Source: Copromyces sp. CBS 386.78
Taxonomy: Eukaryota > Ascomycota > Sordariomycetes > Sordariales > Sordariaceae
Direction of reading: 5' to 3'
Assembly: GCA_030685235.1 (NCBI GenBank)
Contig: MU839203.1
Coordinates: 62,001 to 126,000 of the forward strand
DNA length: 64,000 nt
The notes beneath the pieces were generated by a model, which was given only the letters and a program-made list of their open reading frames with translations, searched no databases and was not told the DNA's origin. Every line of letters starts with the position of its first letter. Position 1 is the first letter of the stretch. Position numbers and translations under genes: made by a program. Shown piece after piece: positions 10,762 to 21,623 of this stretch.

Positions 10762-11024
10762 ACTGATCCCATATCTAACAGGGTCTTTCCACCAGTTTCC
10801 ATGAAGCCCTCCGTTTCTTGCAAGGCACCACCGTTAAGGTTGCATGGGGCGGCTTCACGGCAAAGGGAATCTTGTGCCCCACCAACAACAGGGGATGGAT
10901 CGCCGCCGAAGCTGAAGGTTATTTCGATACCTCAAGCCCGATATCTTGGAAGTTTGCCTCCTGTTGTGAACAGCGTGGCATCTTCAGAAAGAACAGTCAC
11001 TACATGTTCGACACGAGGAACTGA
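10762..11024 (+). CDS. possible orphan exon with coding-like codon use
   Basis: A frame beginning after a CTAACAG acceptor-like site at about 10783 and ending at TGA 11022-11024 encodes a protein-like segment (GLSTSFHEALRFLQG, KVAWGGFTAKGILCPTNN, ISWKFASCCEQRGIF). Third positions are biased to C/T as in the real genes nearby. It lacks an in-frame ATG, so a 5' exon would be needed and I could not find one. It could be a small cysteine-containing protein, a gene remnant or chance. Confidence 0.2.
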
Positions 11025-11932
11025 CTCATCATCGTATCCGAATCGTTGGAGCCATCAACTGAACTGCCACAAGATGGATAGATGAGGCAAGTTTCCATCT
11101 GTAGGGGGGAATTAACAGAGGGACCCCCAACCCCCCTTGCATTACGTGTCAGCGCTGCGGCTGCGGTGCGGCTCTACTGCCTCCATTTCTCCAAAACTGC
11201 CCCTGTCCAATACGGGAAGTGGACAGGTTGGCATTTTGACATTGGTGATCCGGGGGATCTAACGGACAACGGACCTTTCAACCGTTATTTGAATGGAGCC
11301 GCCATCTCTTCTTCACCGTTTTGCATCAAATTCTAGTTTCCAGTCATCGTTTCGAATGTCAGTTGTTGAATGATGATTATCCGGGTTCTAATCAATCCAT
11401 GTATAAACAGGAAGTTGTTGGCATCTAAGATTCTCGAAGCCTGTGAGCACAGACAGGACCGAAGAAGCTAGGCAGTGATCGAACTTCTATCAATATTTTG
11501 TAGGGTATCCATCTGCTTGGTCCCAGCTGATAAGATAACGAACTGCTTGATGCATCGCATCAACGTCACAGCCAACCTTTTTTTTCTCGCTTCTCCAAAT
11601 ACCCAGACCGGGCATGTGTTTCATTGCGGGGTGCAGGGATACCAGGAGGAAGGACAGGAAGGGACCAGATGTCCACATGCACGACCGAGTATCAACCTGT
11701 ACATATTGTTCGATAGGGAGAGAAAGAGTGGAATTCCAGCCTTGTATTGTTAACTCATGCGGCTCCGTCCAAAAAAACGGCAAATGTCCCATCTGATTCC
11801 GCTACCTCCGGCCGCTGGCTTGCATAGGTAAACCCGGTCTGTGTATTCGGGGACTTCCTCCCCTTCCGTTTTCCATAATTCACCCGTTTTTTTACAGTCC
11901 CAGACTCCCAATCAATTCCCATCCCATTTCCT
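11025..11932. other. intergenic region, nothing recognised
   Basis: Spacer 3' of the Hbs1 gene; no RNA gene or repeat was recognised. Confidence 0.4.
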
Positions 11933-14511
11933 TCACTCCAACAATCCAGCTGCCACCGTTTGTCCACCACTCCTCAGCACCACCCTCTGTCCAGCCTCGA
12001 GTGGCACCTTCGAGTGCAGCGTGACCCTAACCCTAGAAACCGTTCCTGGCTTCACAATCATTGGCTTCTTCTTGATCACCTTGCCCGTCACCTTGTCCAA
12101 GATGGCATCGATGGCCTCGATCTTGCCCGCCGCGTGGAGTCGTCCCCTGTGCACGTCCACCTGCATGGGCATGAGGATGTCGAACGCAAGAGCCTTGAGC
12201 GTGAACGTGTCCACGCACTGAATCGGCTTGGCAGGGTCGCATACGATATCTCCAACGCGCACGTGGATGGCATCGATATTGCTGAGGTGAAGAATCACAT
12301 TCTGTCCGGCAACGGCCCAGTCCGCTGGTTCTCCGTCGTCGACCTGAAGCGACTTGACGTAGGCCTTTTCGCCGCTCGGTTGCACCAGAAGCGCATCGCC
12401 CATTTGCAGTGAGCCTGCGTCAATGCGGCCTGTGATCGATATGGGACTCTGAGGTGTGCGCATAACCTCCGAGATGGTCATTCGTAGGGGCTTGGCCAAT
12501 GCCCTGGCACTTGGTTCCGAAGCCTCAAGCTCTTCCACCAGTGTGTTTCCCGTGTACCAAGATGCTGCCGGATCTGTGGTTTTTCGGACAAGGTTATCAC
12601 CGTGAAGGCCCGATACAGGTACAAACGCAATGTTCTTTGACTGGAACCCAGTCGCCGTCAAGAATCCTGCCACCTGGTGTTTGATCTCGTCGAATCTCTC
12701 CTGGGACCAGTTGACCGTGTCGAGCTTGTTTACGGCCACGATGATTCTCGAGACACCCATGCTGCGGATAAGAAGAGAATGCTCTCTTGTTTGACCCTTA
12801 AGGCCAGACTCAAATGCTCCTGTGCTTGCATCGATGACCAGGATTGCAAAGTCTGCTTGACTTGCGCCAGCGATCATGTTGGGGATAAAGTCCCTATGGC
12901 CAGGAGCATCAAGAATAGTGAAAGATGTAGTATCTGTCTCGAAGCGATTGGTAGCAATGTCGATAGTGACGCCTCGGCTACGCTCCTCGTGACGTTGATC
13001 CAACACCCAGGCGAGAGCAAATGACGTTTTGCCAATCTTCTCGGCCTCTTTCCGAAGTTTATCGACGGTTCGCTGGTCAACAACGTTCAAGTCGAGTAGC
13101 AGTCGCCCCATCATGGTGCTCTTGCCGGCATCAACGTGGCCGACAACCACAAAGCTGGCAGTCTTCTTTCCCTTCGTCTTCTCGAATTCAGAGAGCACGT
13201 TGAGGTTGCGGCTCTTTGGCAAAGGCGTGTCGTCTATCTTGAGCTGGTTGACTTGGTTGGTCACGCCATCTGCGGATGATGACCCCTTTTTGTTTTGCTG
13301 GGCGTTTGCAGACTTCTTTCCGGCTGTGGCGACTATTAGTGACCGCGTTAGTGCTGTTTCTTTCCCGTGAGCGAACCTTTCGCCTGAGCCGCAAGGACCA
13401 CGTCATCTGGGCTGGGTTTGCCAAAGGCATCCGGGCTGTACGAAGAGATCGCCATGTATGGTAAGGTGAACACTTCGCGGGGTTTGCGGTTGAGGCTATC
13501 CGATAGGGGGCCGAAGAGAGTCGAAGCAAAAGCTGACGGTTCAGCTTTTGGCGGTGCCACCACCGGTTCCGGCTCGATTTGGGCCTCCTCCTCGGGCAGA
13601 CTTGGAGTGGCCTCCGGCGCTTGAGCTTGAGGAACTTCGGGTCTTGTGGGCTCCGCCATAGTGAGAGGAATGCGACCTTGAGCAGTTGTCTCGGATGTTT
13701 TAACCCGCTTGCTAAATAGGCCAGCCAGCGGACGATTCTCCTTGGATGCTTGGTTGTCGTTGACAGTGAGCTCCGTCATCTTGACTTGTGTCTGCTCAAC
13801 GTCTTCTGAGGCGTTCTTCTGCTCTTCGGCTTTCTTCTTCCGGGCAGCTGCTAGCTGCTGCAGCTTGGACATCTTCGGGGGCACTCCTGAACCTCCAAGC
13901 AGACCTCCAGGTAGCTGCGGAGGCGGTATGAGAACCGCCTGCCGCTCGGGTGGAATATTTCCCCATGGCAAGTCCCGGAACAGGTGGGCAAATGACTCTC
14001 GAGAAGCACTTGCAATGGCCGCTTGACAGGACGTTGTCAATGAGGGTTCGCGAAGAGCAACGGGATATAACCGGCGGAGCGAAGTCGGCCACCACGGCCC
14101 AGACCCTTTACCCAAGATGCAGGTGCCTTGCGTCCGTTGGCAACGGCACTTGACTCGCTGTTCATAAGGAAAGGAATGGTGATGGAGGGAGCTGAACTTA
14201 CCATCTTGCTTTGGCGCTACCTTTGGAGGAGCAGCCTTGGCAGGCTTCTTGGGAGGGTCGATGTACTTGGAAATAAGGTAGGTGATGGTCTTGTCAACAT
14301 CGAAGAAATAGTAATAAAGCGAGTCTTCTATCTGCTCCTTTGTGACTTTGTGTGCCTCAACGCCAAGTGCTTCCAGTACCTGAGCTGTGCCTTCCGTCAT
14401 GCGGACTTGGTCTTCTGGGCTGAGCTCCTCTTCCTCGTCGGAAAAGGGTCCATACTCGTCCTCGAGTTCTGCCTCGTAGTCAAGGTTTCGGATGGCTTGA
14501 TGGCGCGCCAT
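11933..14511 (-). CDS. hbs1: Hbs1-type ribosome-rescue translational GTPase
   Basis: Proposed exons are 14511-14202, 13997-13377 and 13323-11933. The last intron (53 nt, GTTCGC..CACAG with a CACTAAC branch) is well supported. The first is not fully resolved: donor GTAAGT at 14201 is clear, while the acceptor at 13998 is chosen for frame; this gives about 773 residues. The N-terminal module (DEYGPFSDEEEELSPED; DSLYYYFFDVDKTITYLI) is the Hbs1 N domain that contacts the ribosome. A conserved linker follows (LPWGNIPPER, MSKLQQLAAARKKK). The EF-Tu-like GTPase has GHVDAGKST, RGVTIDI, DAPGH and NKLD, then two beta-barrels. With Dom34/Pelota, Hbs1 dissociates stalled ribosomes in no-go and non-stop decay. 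The gene is divergent from cct5 across 943 bases. Confidence 0.93.
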
Positions 14512-15454
14512 GATGGTGACTTGTAATCGATATGGTCTGAGGTATTTGTTCCCTTCGGTGCCGTAGGTTGGGTCGAAGTAAGATATGAATTCCTAGCGCT
14601 GCGGCTCTTGTTGCCAAGCGATCGTTTGTTGTTTTGGAAAAGAGTGATGAAAATTGTCTGGAGACTAAGGAGGGCGCGAAAGCCTGACTCCAACCACAGA
14701 TACCTGCTTCGCTCCAATACAGCTACGGTGACGAAATGAAAAGATGAAGACGTGGTGCAATAAAGTCCGTACGTCTGAATAAACGGAGTCGATGTATATT
14801 TCGAGGTCTGATATGATAAGTGCGGTTCGGTTGGTAAAAGTCTGACTCGTCTAGCAATTCTCAGGCTGTGAAGCATCAAACAGAGCACCTCACGTTGAGA
14901 ATGGCAAGGTGCTGCCCCGCCACATCTTTGGATTGTGCCGGTTGACCCCACCAAAACAGCGTCACAGAAGCTGCCTGGAAGCCGGTGAAAGTGAGTAAAG
15001 GCCTATCTAATCGTTTTACCGGAGTCAGATAATGGTCATATCCGCTTATGCCAAAAGTTCAAGCAGGTACCATCAGACCCTTGCCAGCTGGCCTCCCCCG
15101 TCACTTGCCGGGCAGCTTTCAAAAGCACAGCAAAGCAAAGCAGACGCCAAGCATGAACGGTTATCGGTGGAGCTGACCGCCTTCCTGTTGGCGGGGCGGC
15201 TTCGTGGAAGCTGGGCTCAATTTTTTGAGATTGGCGTAGGTAGGGAAAGGTGCCTGCCAGCAGCGGAGGTCGCAGAGAGCTCCTGTCTGGCGTCCATTCC
15301 ACCAGCGTTCAACAACAACACCGTCCAAACCCAATCCCCTTCACCATAACTGCAACCGCCTCGACCGTCACGCCGAAGCTATACGAGGTCGACAACATAA
15401 TCAAACAATAATAGTGATTACATCCTACCGACCGCAGTCGTAATATTGCCCAAG
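14512..15454. promoter_or_regulatory. shared 943-bp divergent promoter region of hbs1 and cct5
   Basis: The region lies between the start codons of hbs1 (minus) and cct5 (plus) and must contain both promoters. No TATA box or named operator was identified with confidence. Confidence 0.4.
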
Positions 15455-17444
15455 ATGGCGTTGAGTATGTCCCTTGAGCCCCTCCTTTCACCCCCCCCCC
15501 CTTTAACTACCCCTCCCCACTTCTCGGAATACCCTCCAGACCGCACCGTCCATCGAACCACGACAGCATAACTAACTTTGAAATGTGTAGATTTGGATTT
15601 GTCGAATGGTATGCCGCGACCTTTTTAGTTTCTCCGCCGACCTCTCCGATCCCACGCCGGTCAAATATGCTAACGCCTTCCCCGAAACAGCGGTGATGAT
15701 GAAGGATGAGCAGGGCCGCCCTCTCATTGTTGTTAGAGAGTTAGTCCCCCTTTCCGCCGACATCTCGAGCCTTGGTCCTACGGTCTACTCTAACACGACA
15801 ATTGCTATTGCAGTCAGGGAAAGAAGAAGAGGCAATACGGAAACGAAGCCGTCAAGAACCACATTCTCGCCGCTAGAACCGTCGCAAACATCGTCAAGAC
15901 TTCCCTAGGGCCTCGTGGCCTCGACAAGATCCTCATCTCCCCCGACGGCGATATCACAGTGACCAACGATGGCGCAACCATTCTACAACAAATGGAGATC
16001 ACAAATCACGTTGCCAAGCTACTAGTCGAGCTCTCCAAGTCCCAGGATGACGAGATTGGTGATGGTACCACAGGTGTCGTTGTGCTTGCTGGCGCGCTGC
16101 TCGAGCAGGCGGCAGAGCTTATTGACAAGGGCATCCACCCCATCAGAATTGCCGACGGTTACGACCAAGCTTGCGACATTGCCGTGGCCGAGCTTGACAG
16201 AATTTCCGATGTTATCGAGTTCACCAAGGAGGACACCGCCAACCTGGTCAAGGTTGCGAGGACAAGTTTGGGTAGCAAGATCGTCTCCAAGGCCCACGAC
16301 CAGTTCGCCAACATTGCCGTCGATGCGGTTCTCTCTGTTGCCGATCTGGAGCGCAAGGATGTTGATTTCGAGCTCATCAAGGTGGACGGCAAGGTTGGAG
16401 GCGCCCTTGAAGATACTCTCCTCGTCAAGGGTGTTATTGTCGACAAGGACTTCTCGCACCCCCAAATGCCTTCCGAGGTTAAGGACGCCAAGCTTGCCAT
16501 TCTCACATGCGCCTTCGAGCCCCCCAAGCCCAAGACTAAGCACAGGCTCGACATCACCAGCGTCGAGGAGTTCAAGAAGCTGCAGACCTACGAGCGCGAG
16601 AAGTTTATCGAGATGATCCAGCAAATAAAGGACACCGGTGCCAACCTGGTCATCTGCCAGTGGGGTTTCGATGATGAGGCGAATCACTTGCTCCTTCAAA
16701 ACGGCCTTCCTGCTGTCCGATGGGTCGGTGGTCCCGAGATTGAGCTGATTGCGATTGCCACAAACGGTCGCATTGTTCCTCGCTTCGAGGATCTCAAGCC
16801 CGAGAAGCTCGGTTCTGCTGGTGTTGTTCGCGAGATGACCTTCGGCACGACAAGGGAAAAGATGCTTGTGATCGAGGAGTGCGCCAACACCAGGGCCGTG
16901 ACTGTCTTTGTCAGGGGTAGCAACAAGATGGTAAGCGATGAGCCCCGTGGAATCACCAAGGTCTTTGCTAACTCCTATCACCTAGATCATCGATGAGGCT
17001 AAGCGTTCTCTCCACGACGCTCTTTGCGTCGTGCGCAACCTTGTTCGCGACAACCGCGTTGTCTACGGTGGTGGCTCGGCCGAGATTGCCTGCAGCTTGG
17101 CTGTTGAGGACGCTGCTGTCAAGTCCCCTGGCCTGGAGCAGTACGCCATGCGTGCCTTCGCCGACGCTCTCGACACCATCCCCATGACCCTCGCCGAGAA
17201 CAGCGGTCTTAACCCCATCGCTACCCTCGCCGAGGTCAAGTCCCAGCAGGTCAAGGATCCTGCTGGTCGTGGCCGTCTTGGTGTTGACTGCATGGGCCGC
17301 GGCTCGAACAACATGAAGGAGGCCTTCGTTATCGATCCTCTTATCGGCAAGAGGCAGCAGCTTATGCTTGCGACGCAGCTCTGCAGAATGATCCTCAAGA
17401 TCAACAACGTCATTGTGTCTGGGTCGGGCGAGGATGATTACTAA
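15455..17444 (+). CDS. cct5: T-complex protein 1 subunit epsilon (CCT5 chaperonin)
   Basis: Exons are 15455-15464, 15591-15608, 15691-15739, 15814-16930 and 16986-17444. The first two coding exons are only 10 and 18 nt, yet every junction keeps frame and introns have GTATGT/GTTAGT/GTAAGC donors and CTAAC branches. The result is 550 residues, typical of CCT5. Group II chaperonin signatures are [35 protein letters not shown] and, late, [17 protein letters not shown]. The N-terminal segment ([22 protein letters not shown]) is epsilon-specific as I recall the family. The protein is one of eight subunits of the cytosolic TRiC ring that folds actin, tubulin and WD40 proteins using ATP. Intron 1 contains a run of about 13 C. 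Confidence 0.95.
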
Positions 17445-17801
17445 GCGATGAGCGAAGGAGGGAGGGAGATGTGATATGTGGGTGTTGACATTAACCGAGT
17501 CAAAAAGAAGGGTCGGAATGCCAAGAAAGATCTTGTAGGAATATCACGGTTGTAATGGCCGCTTGGTTCAGACCATGCAACGCATATAGAGAAGTACTTG
17601 TAGATACCAAAACAAGACGTGCGAAGACAAAGTATCGAGCCCAAGAAGAATAAGTTCTCTCAATATTGTGACGGGTTAACCGGGGGTTTGGAGCGCGCCG
17701 AGCGTCCCGAGGTGAGAACCGAACTGGAGATGCAAAAGCTGGAGAATGATCAGAAGTTGGTTGAGGGTAGTGATGGGTGACCTCGCAGATGTTTGAAACC
17801 A
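17445..17801. other. spacer between cct5 and a 5S rRNA gene
   Basis: It holds the cct5 3' untranslated region and 5S upstream sequence; nothing else seen. Confidence 0.45.
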
Positions 17802-17807
17802 TATAAA
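17802..17807 (+). promoter_or_regulatory. TATA element at -29 of the 5S rRNA gene
   Basis: TATAAA begins exactly 29 bases before the first base of the 5S gene. The second 5S gene in this window has TATAAG at the identical distance, which supports function in RNA polymerase III initiation. Confidence 0.75.
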
Positions 17808-17830
17808 CTCACTCACGACACTATTCTACC

Positions 17831-17950
17831 ACATACGACCATAGATGGTAGAAAACTCGGGATCCCGTCCGCTCTCCCATAGATAAGCTACCAATCGCCT
17901 GACTAGTAGTTGGGTCGGTGACGACCAGCGAATCCCAGGTGTTGTATGTT
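17831..17950 (+). rRNA. 5S ribosomal RNA (dispersed copy A)
   Basis: A 120-base gene beginning ACATACGACCATA and ending GTTGTATGTT, so the ends pair as helix I. The internal promoter region includes AGTAGTTGGGTCGGTGACGA, typical of filamentous-ascomycete 5S. A run of six T (17949-17954) is the pol III terminator. It stands alone rather than in the rDNA repeat, as known for Neurospora. Its helix arms differ from copy B by compensated changes (see findings). Confidence 0.95.
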
Positions 17951-17954
17951 TTTT

Positions 17955-18764
17955 GCCTTTTATTTTCCTTTTGCTCGTTTTATCCTTCTTCTCCTTCTTC
18001 TCCTGTTCTTTTGATAGTATGGTTCTTGGCCTTTGTTTCTCTTGACCCCCGTTCCACTGCTGTTTCTCTCCTCTTTTTCCCCCGTCTTTTCTATGTTCGT
18101 CGGATGTCTTCTAGGCAAGTGGATCCGCTAAATGCGTTCCTTTTTTCCCACATTTTCTCTTTCAGTTTCCCAATTGCCATGGAGCTTTGTGTACCTTATC
18201 CTTCCTACAGTACCTTATTATGGTTGGGCTCTCCGTCCCTCTTGCTTGTTTAATGCCGAATTTTTGCTAACGCCATCCATATTTTGGATGCCGGCAGGCA
18301 ACTGCTATCGACTTGATCGTCCAAACGGAAGTTGACACCCTGGGCCATGTGAGAGTCACTTTCTTTCTTCTAGGGTGCATCGCTCTCGCCGCCGTAGTGG
18401 TTAAGAACCTGCAAGAACGGTTGTTGGGAGGCCCTTTTGAGATCCAATGCAGAGACTGAAGAGAGGGAGAAGAGTCGTTGAGTGGTAGCTACTTTAGTAG
18501 TTCATGCTCTTGCGTTCAGCCGGTTTATAATGGACGTCTGATGCTCCTGTTTTTGATCATGTCGAGAGGGAGATATCACAACTGGTATTTGAAGCTGCGT
18601 AGGCGGCCGAGTGCTCTGGCTCGTTTGGGTCTGGAAGTTGACGGATCAAACTTGGACAGTCCGAGACACTTGTTTGTGTTGGAACCAGAAACTCCCTCAA
18701 TTTCTCAATAGATTGCCATCTTCATCTGCTCTACATTCAAATTTCAATCATCGTTCCTGGTGTG
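17955..18764. other. pyrimidine-rich spacer after 5S copy A
   Basis: A T/C-rich stretch follows the 5S terminator (about 17951-18270), giving spurious hydrophobic open frames. The rest is spacer toward the HET gene 3' end. Confidence 0.45.
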
Positions 18765-20572
18765 CTATATGACAATGATGGTGTGCTTTCCGTCCTTGAA
18801 TTCGGCGCAGGGCAAAGTTGGCTTGCCTGGCTCCCGTTTGATGGACAACACCTCTTCTTTCTGCGCCACGGCGAGGATGTTAGCTATCCCAATTCGCTCA
18901 AAAACACCTCGTTGCTCGTCAACTATCTTGAAGAGTAGCAACGCCGAACTCCAACCTGTGGTTCCAGCGTGTCCAATCATGAAATAAACTCGGCCTTCGA
19001 CTTCTTCGTAGTCAACGATGTCACCTGGGATATCGAAGAGCGCGACGGGTGAGACTCGATTATCGCGTGTAAGAGTAGCCGCAATCGTCTCCCCCTCCAA
19101 GTATAAATCAAAGGCCGACTCATGCACCCTTGACTTGACGAGCTTGGTCTCCAAAAGAACTCCGCGCAAACGTAACCAGCCGTCCGTTATCCCACCCGTC
19201 TTGTCGGACGTCGCGTAGGTGAGATGTACATCCTCAGCTTCGATCTGACAGCCATCTTGAGGCCATTCTGGCGGCAAAATGATGGCATCAAGGGATGCCC
19301 AGGACCAGGTAGGAGTTCGGTATGCGCCTGGCCTTGATCCGGTACTATCCGGATGTCTTCTCCAAAGTAACTGAGCCTCGAGATTGGTACGCCACATGCC
19401 AGCTACGTAGGTATCTTGTAGCAAAGATTGGAATCTTTTTGCAACCCCCGAACAGGCAATGAGTTTATCTTCAGGCCGAGAAAGGTCGCGGCATGAGTAG
19501 TCGAAAATAATCCGGCTCCATAAGAGCTGCGCGAGTGGCAGTGTCGAAGTATCAAGATAACCCCGTTGACCGTTCTGTTCCACTTCAAGAGCGAAGGATT
19601 TAAAACGCACATCTTCAGACGCCGAAAGTTCCGGATGAAGCCCGTGAGGAAACACTTCTGACGCGTTCTTCTCACAGCACTCCCACATTAACTGACGCCC
19701 TCCGAAATGCAGAACTCGAGGGGCTAGGATGCGTTCTTGGAGGACCCAGGCACGGGTGTTTACCAATGCGTTGCTGACCTCGTTGAGCCAAAATTGACAG
19801 TTATACGCGTAAAATTGGACTGGAGTCACCACATCACTCTCATCGTTGACAAGATCCAGTGTGAGTGTTTCCGGATTGACTGATTGAGGATCTCGGACGT
19901 TGAAAAGCGACCGCGAACAGTTTTCGGCGTCTGCTGCGGATATGTTGCAATAAGAGTGTGAGTACACTTTTTCCATGAGAGATGCTTCATTCTCCCAGTC
20001 GGATTTGTCGTCCTTGTCTTGCATTATACAGAGCGAATCGATCCAAAGATACCGCACTCCAAGTGTGCGCACCACTGAGATGACATCCTGGAATAACCGG
20101 GGCAATGAATCCAAGGAGATCCCCTTGATCAGCAGAGGGTGTTTCTGTTTGTTCAACACATACTCCTCGTCAACACGTCCCCAACGGTGAGTAACTGTGA
20201 CATACGGGCCGGCCGGCTTCGTGTCTTTAGTCTCGATGAGCCGGACATCTGTCGGTTCGCTTAGGTCTAAAGGCCAGTTCGTTTCCGCTGTAAGAAGTTA
20301 ACCAGTTAAGATTTTTGCAGTATTCGGGTCGCAGTAACGGTATAACGCATTACTGCTCTACTGCTCCTTTTTGCGTTCGTTAAAAAAACCTTATTTTTCA
20401 TGCACGCCCTGCAACCACCTGCAACTACCTGCACTTACCCCAAATCTTCGATTTGACCAATTAGAAGGCCAGAATCTTCGAAATCCTTAACAGCAGTTCT
20501 TACTGCCAGACTGCTCGATTTTAAACAGTAGTGCGTTAAGAACTACGGTTAAGCACAACTATAAGGTTCAAC

Positions 20573-20590
20573 CCCCTATAAATATAGGGG
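20573..20590. repeat. perfect inverted repeat CCCCTATA-aa-TATAGGGG
   Basis: Arms at 20573-20580 and 20583-20590 pair perfectly around a two-base spacer. The sequence also contains TATAAATA and could form a cruciform or act as a TATA element. Confidence 0.6.
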
Positions 20591-20604
20591 ATTGCCGTTG
20601 TAAG

Positions 20605-20721
20605 AGAAGGATGGTGACAATGAGAAGGATAGTAACGATGAAAAGGATGGCGACGATAAGAAGGATGGTGATAATAAGGAGGATGGCGACGATAAGGATG
20701 GTGGTGATGATGAAAAGGATG
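20605..20721. repeat. 18-bp tandem repeat, six and a half copies, inside the MITE
   Basis: Units start at 20605, 20623, 20641, 20659, 20677 and 20695, with a partial unit at 20713. The consensus is close to AGAAGGATGGCGACGATA. Units differ mostly by transitions. Confidence 0.8.
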
Positions 20722-21623
20722 AAAGAGAAAGAAAGAAGAAAGGTGGAAAAGGAGGAGAGCCCCCGATTCCAATGTTAAGCACCTCTTTCCATCTTGCAGC
20801 CAAAGTCTTGGCCTACCTTAACGCTGCCTTAATGTTGCAGGATTGCAGCTGCAGACCATGCGCGTTAAGAGGGCAGTTAAGGGAAAACCACTACTGCGGA
20901 AACGAACTGGCCTTAAGAGTCTTGTGGGATACCAGCTAGTATCGCACTTAGGAGGTCTGCACTGCGTATGGTTTACCACACAGTCACTGACCCATTCTTT
21001 TAACAATAACTGGGCTTGCAGAGAATCTGTGCTTCTCTCATACGTAGGAACGGCATAGGTTTTCCCTTGCATAATGGATATTAGCATCGTTGCAGCAAAG
21101 AGTAGATCGAACGCCAGCCTGTATACAGTCCAACGCTCTCCACGAATGTAAAGAAACTCTGCTTCTGTTTACCTTCGCTGAATTCTAACACATGTTGCCA
21201 TTCGCGAAATTGATCCTCCCAACCAAACATAGGATGAGCATCGCTAGTCTGGGCCTTTGAGAGAAACCTGAAGCTGAACGTAAAACACTCATAGTCTTGG
21301 TGTTTCCGATAGTTCATAAGTAGCTGAGTTGCCGCGTTTCCGTAAGAATTGGACACCTCTCCAGTCTCAATTTGCCGCCAGAGAACTTCAACGGGCCTCA
21401 TTTCTACGCCCAACCAAAACCTTATAAATGAACAAATATGGCAGCCCTGGTCGACCGAATCCATGAAACTGTTGAGTGTCTTGTGGTGGTCCTTAATGGT
21501 GTACCATTCATCAGGCGGGTCATTCAAGGTTACTCGGACAAAGTGTCGTTCATCCTGATTCTTCGCAAGCCGAAAATGGCTGATGGCAGCTTGCAGTGTC
21601 GTCTGGCACACGGAGCAGATCAT

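Larger units (their letters stand above)
20271..20913. mobile_element. 643-bp MITE-like element with 18-bp TIRs and TAA/TTA target duplication
   Basis: Both ends read AGGCCAGTTCGTTTCCGC inward (20271-20288 and the complement of 20896-20913). They are flanked by TAA at 20268-20270 and 20914-20916. On the minus strand this is TTA, and removing the element with one copy restores an uninterrupted HET reading frame, which fixes the boundaries. No transposase is encoded. A three-base TTA/TAA duplication is typical of PIF/Harbinger elements, so a non-autonomous relative is likely, by inference. Inside are an 18-bp tandem repeat (20605-20721) and a perfect hairpin (20573-20590). Confidence 0.85.
18765..21623 (-). 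pseudogene. HET-domain (heterokaryon incompatibility) gene interrupted by a transposable element
   Basis: On the minus strand the N-terminal part starts at ATG 21623 (MICSVCQTTLQ). It shows the zinc-like CxxC..HH..CxxC pattern usual before HET domains (HHKTLNSFMDS, GCHICSF). A second frame, ending near 20914, carries LLLKEWVSDC, HTQC and WYPTRLL. The 643-bp element at 20271-20913 follows. Beyond it the HET domain continues as DLSEPTDVRLIE, PYVTVTHRWG, LPRLFQDVISVVR and YLWIDSLCIMQD, down to a stop at 18765-18767. HET proteins trigger cell death after fusion of unlike strains. A frame change between about 21,170 and 21,085 is unexplained (short intron or frameshift). Whether the gene still makes a product by splicing out the element is open. 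Confidence 0.85.

Noticed and set aside
16022..16981. 319-codon minus-strand frame antisense to cct5
   Set aside because: Shadow of a highly expressed gene with strong codon bias.
17918..18253. Hydrophobic 111-codon frame after 5S copy A
   Set aside because: Begins inside the 5S gene and runs through pyrimidine-rich spacer; a similar frame follows 5S copy B for the same reason.
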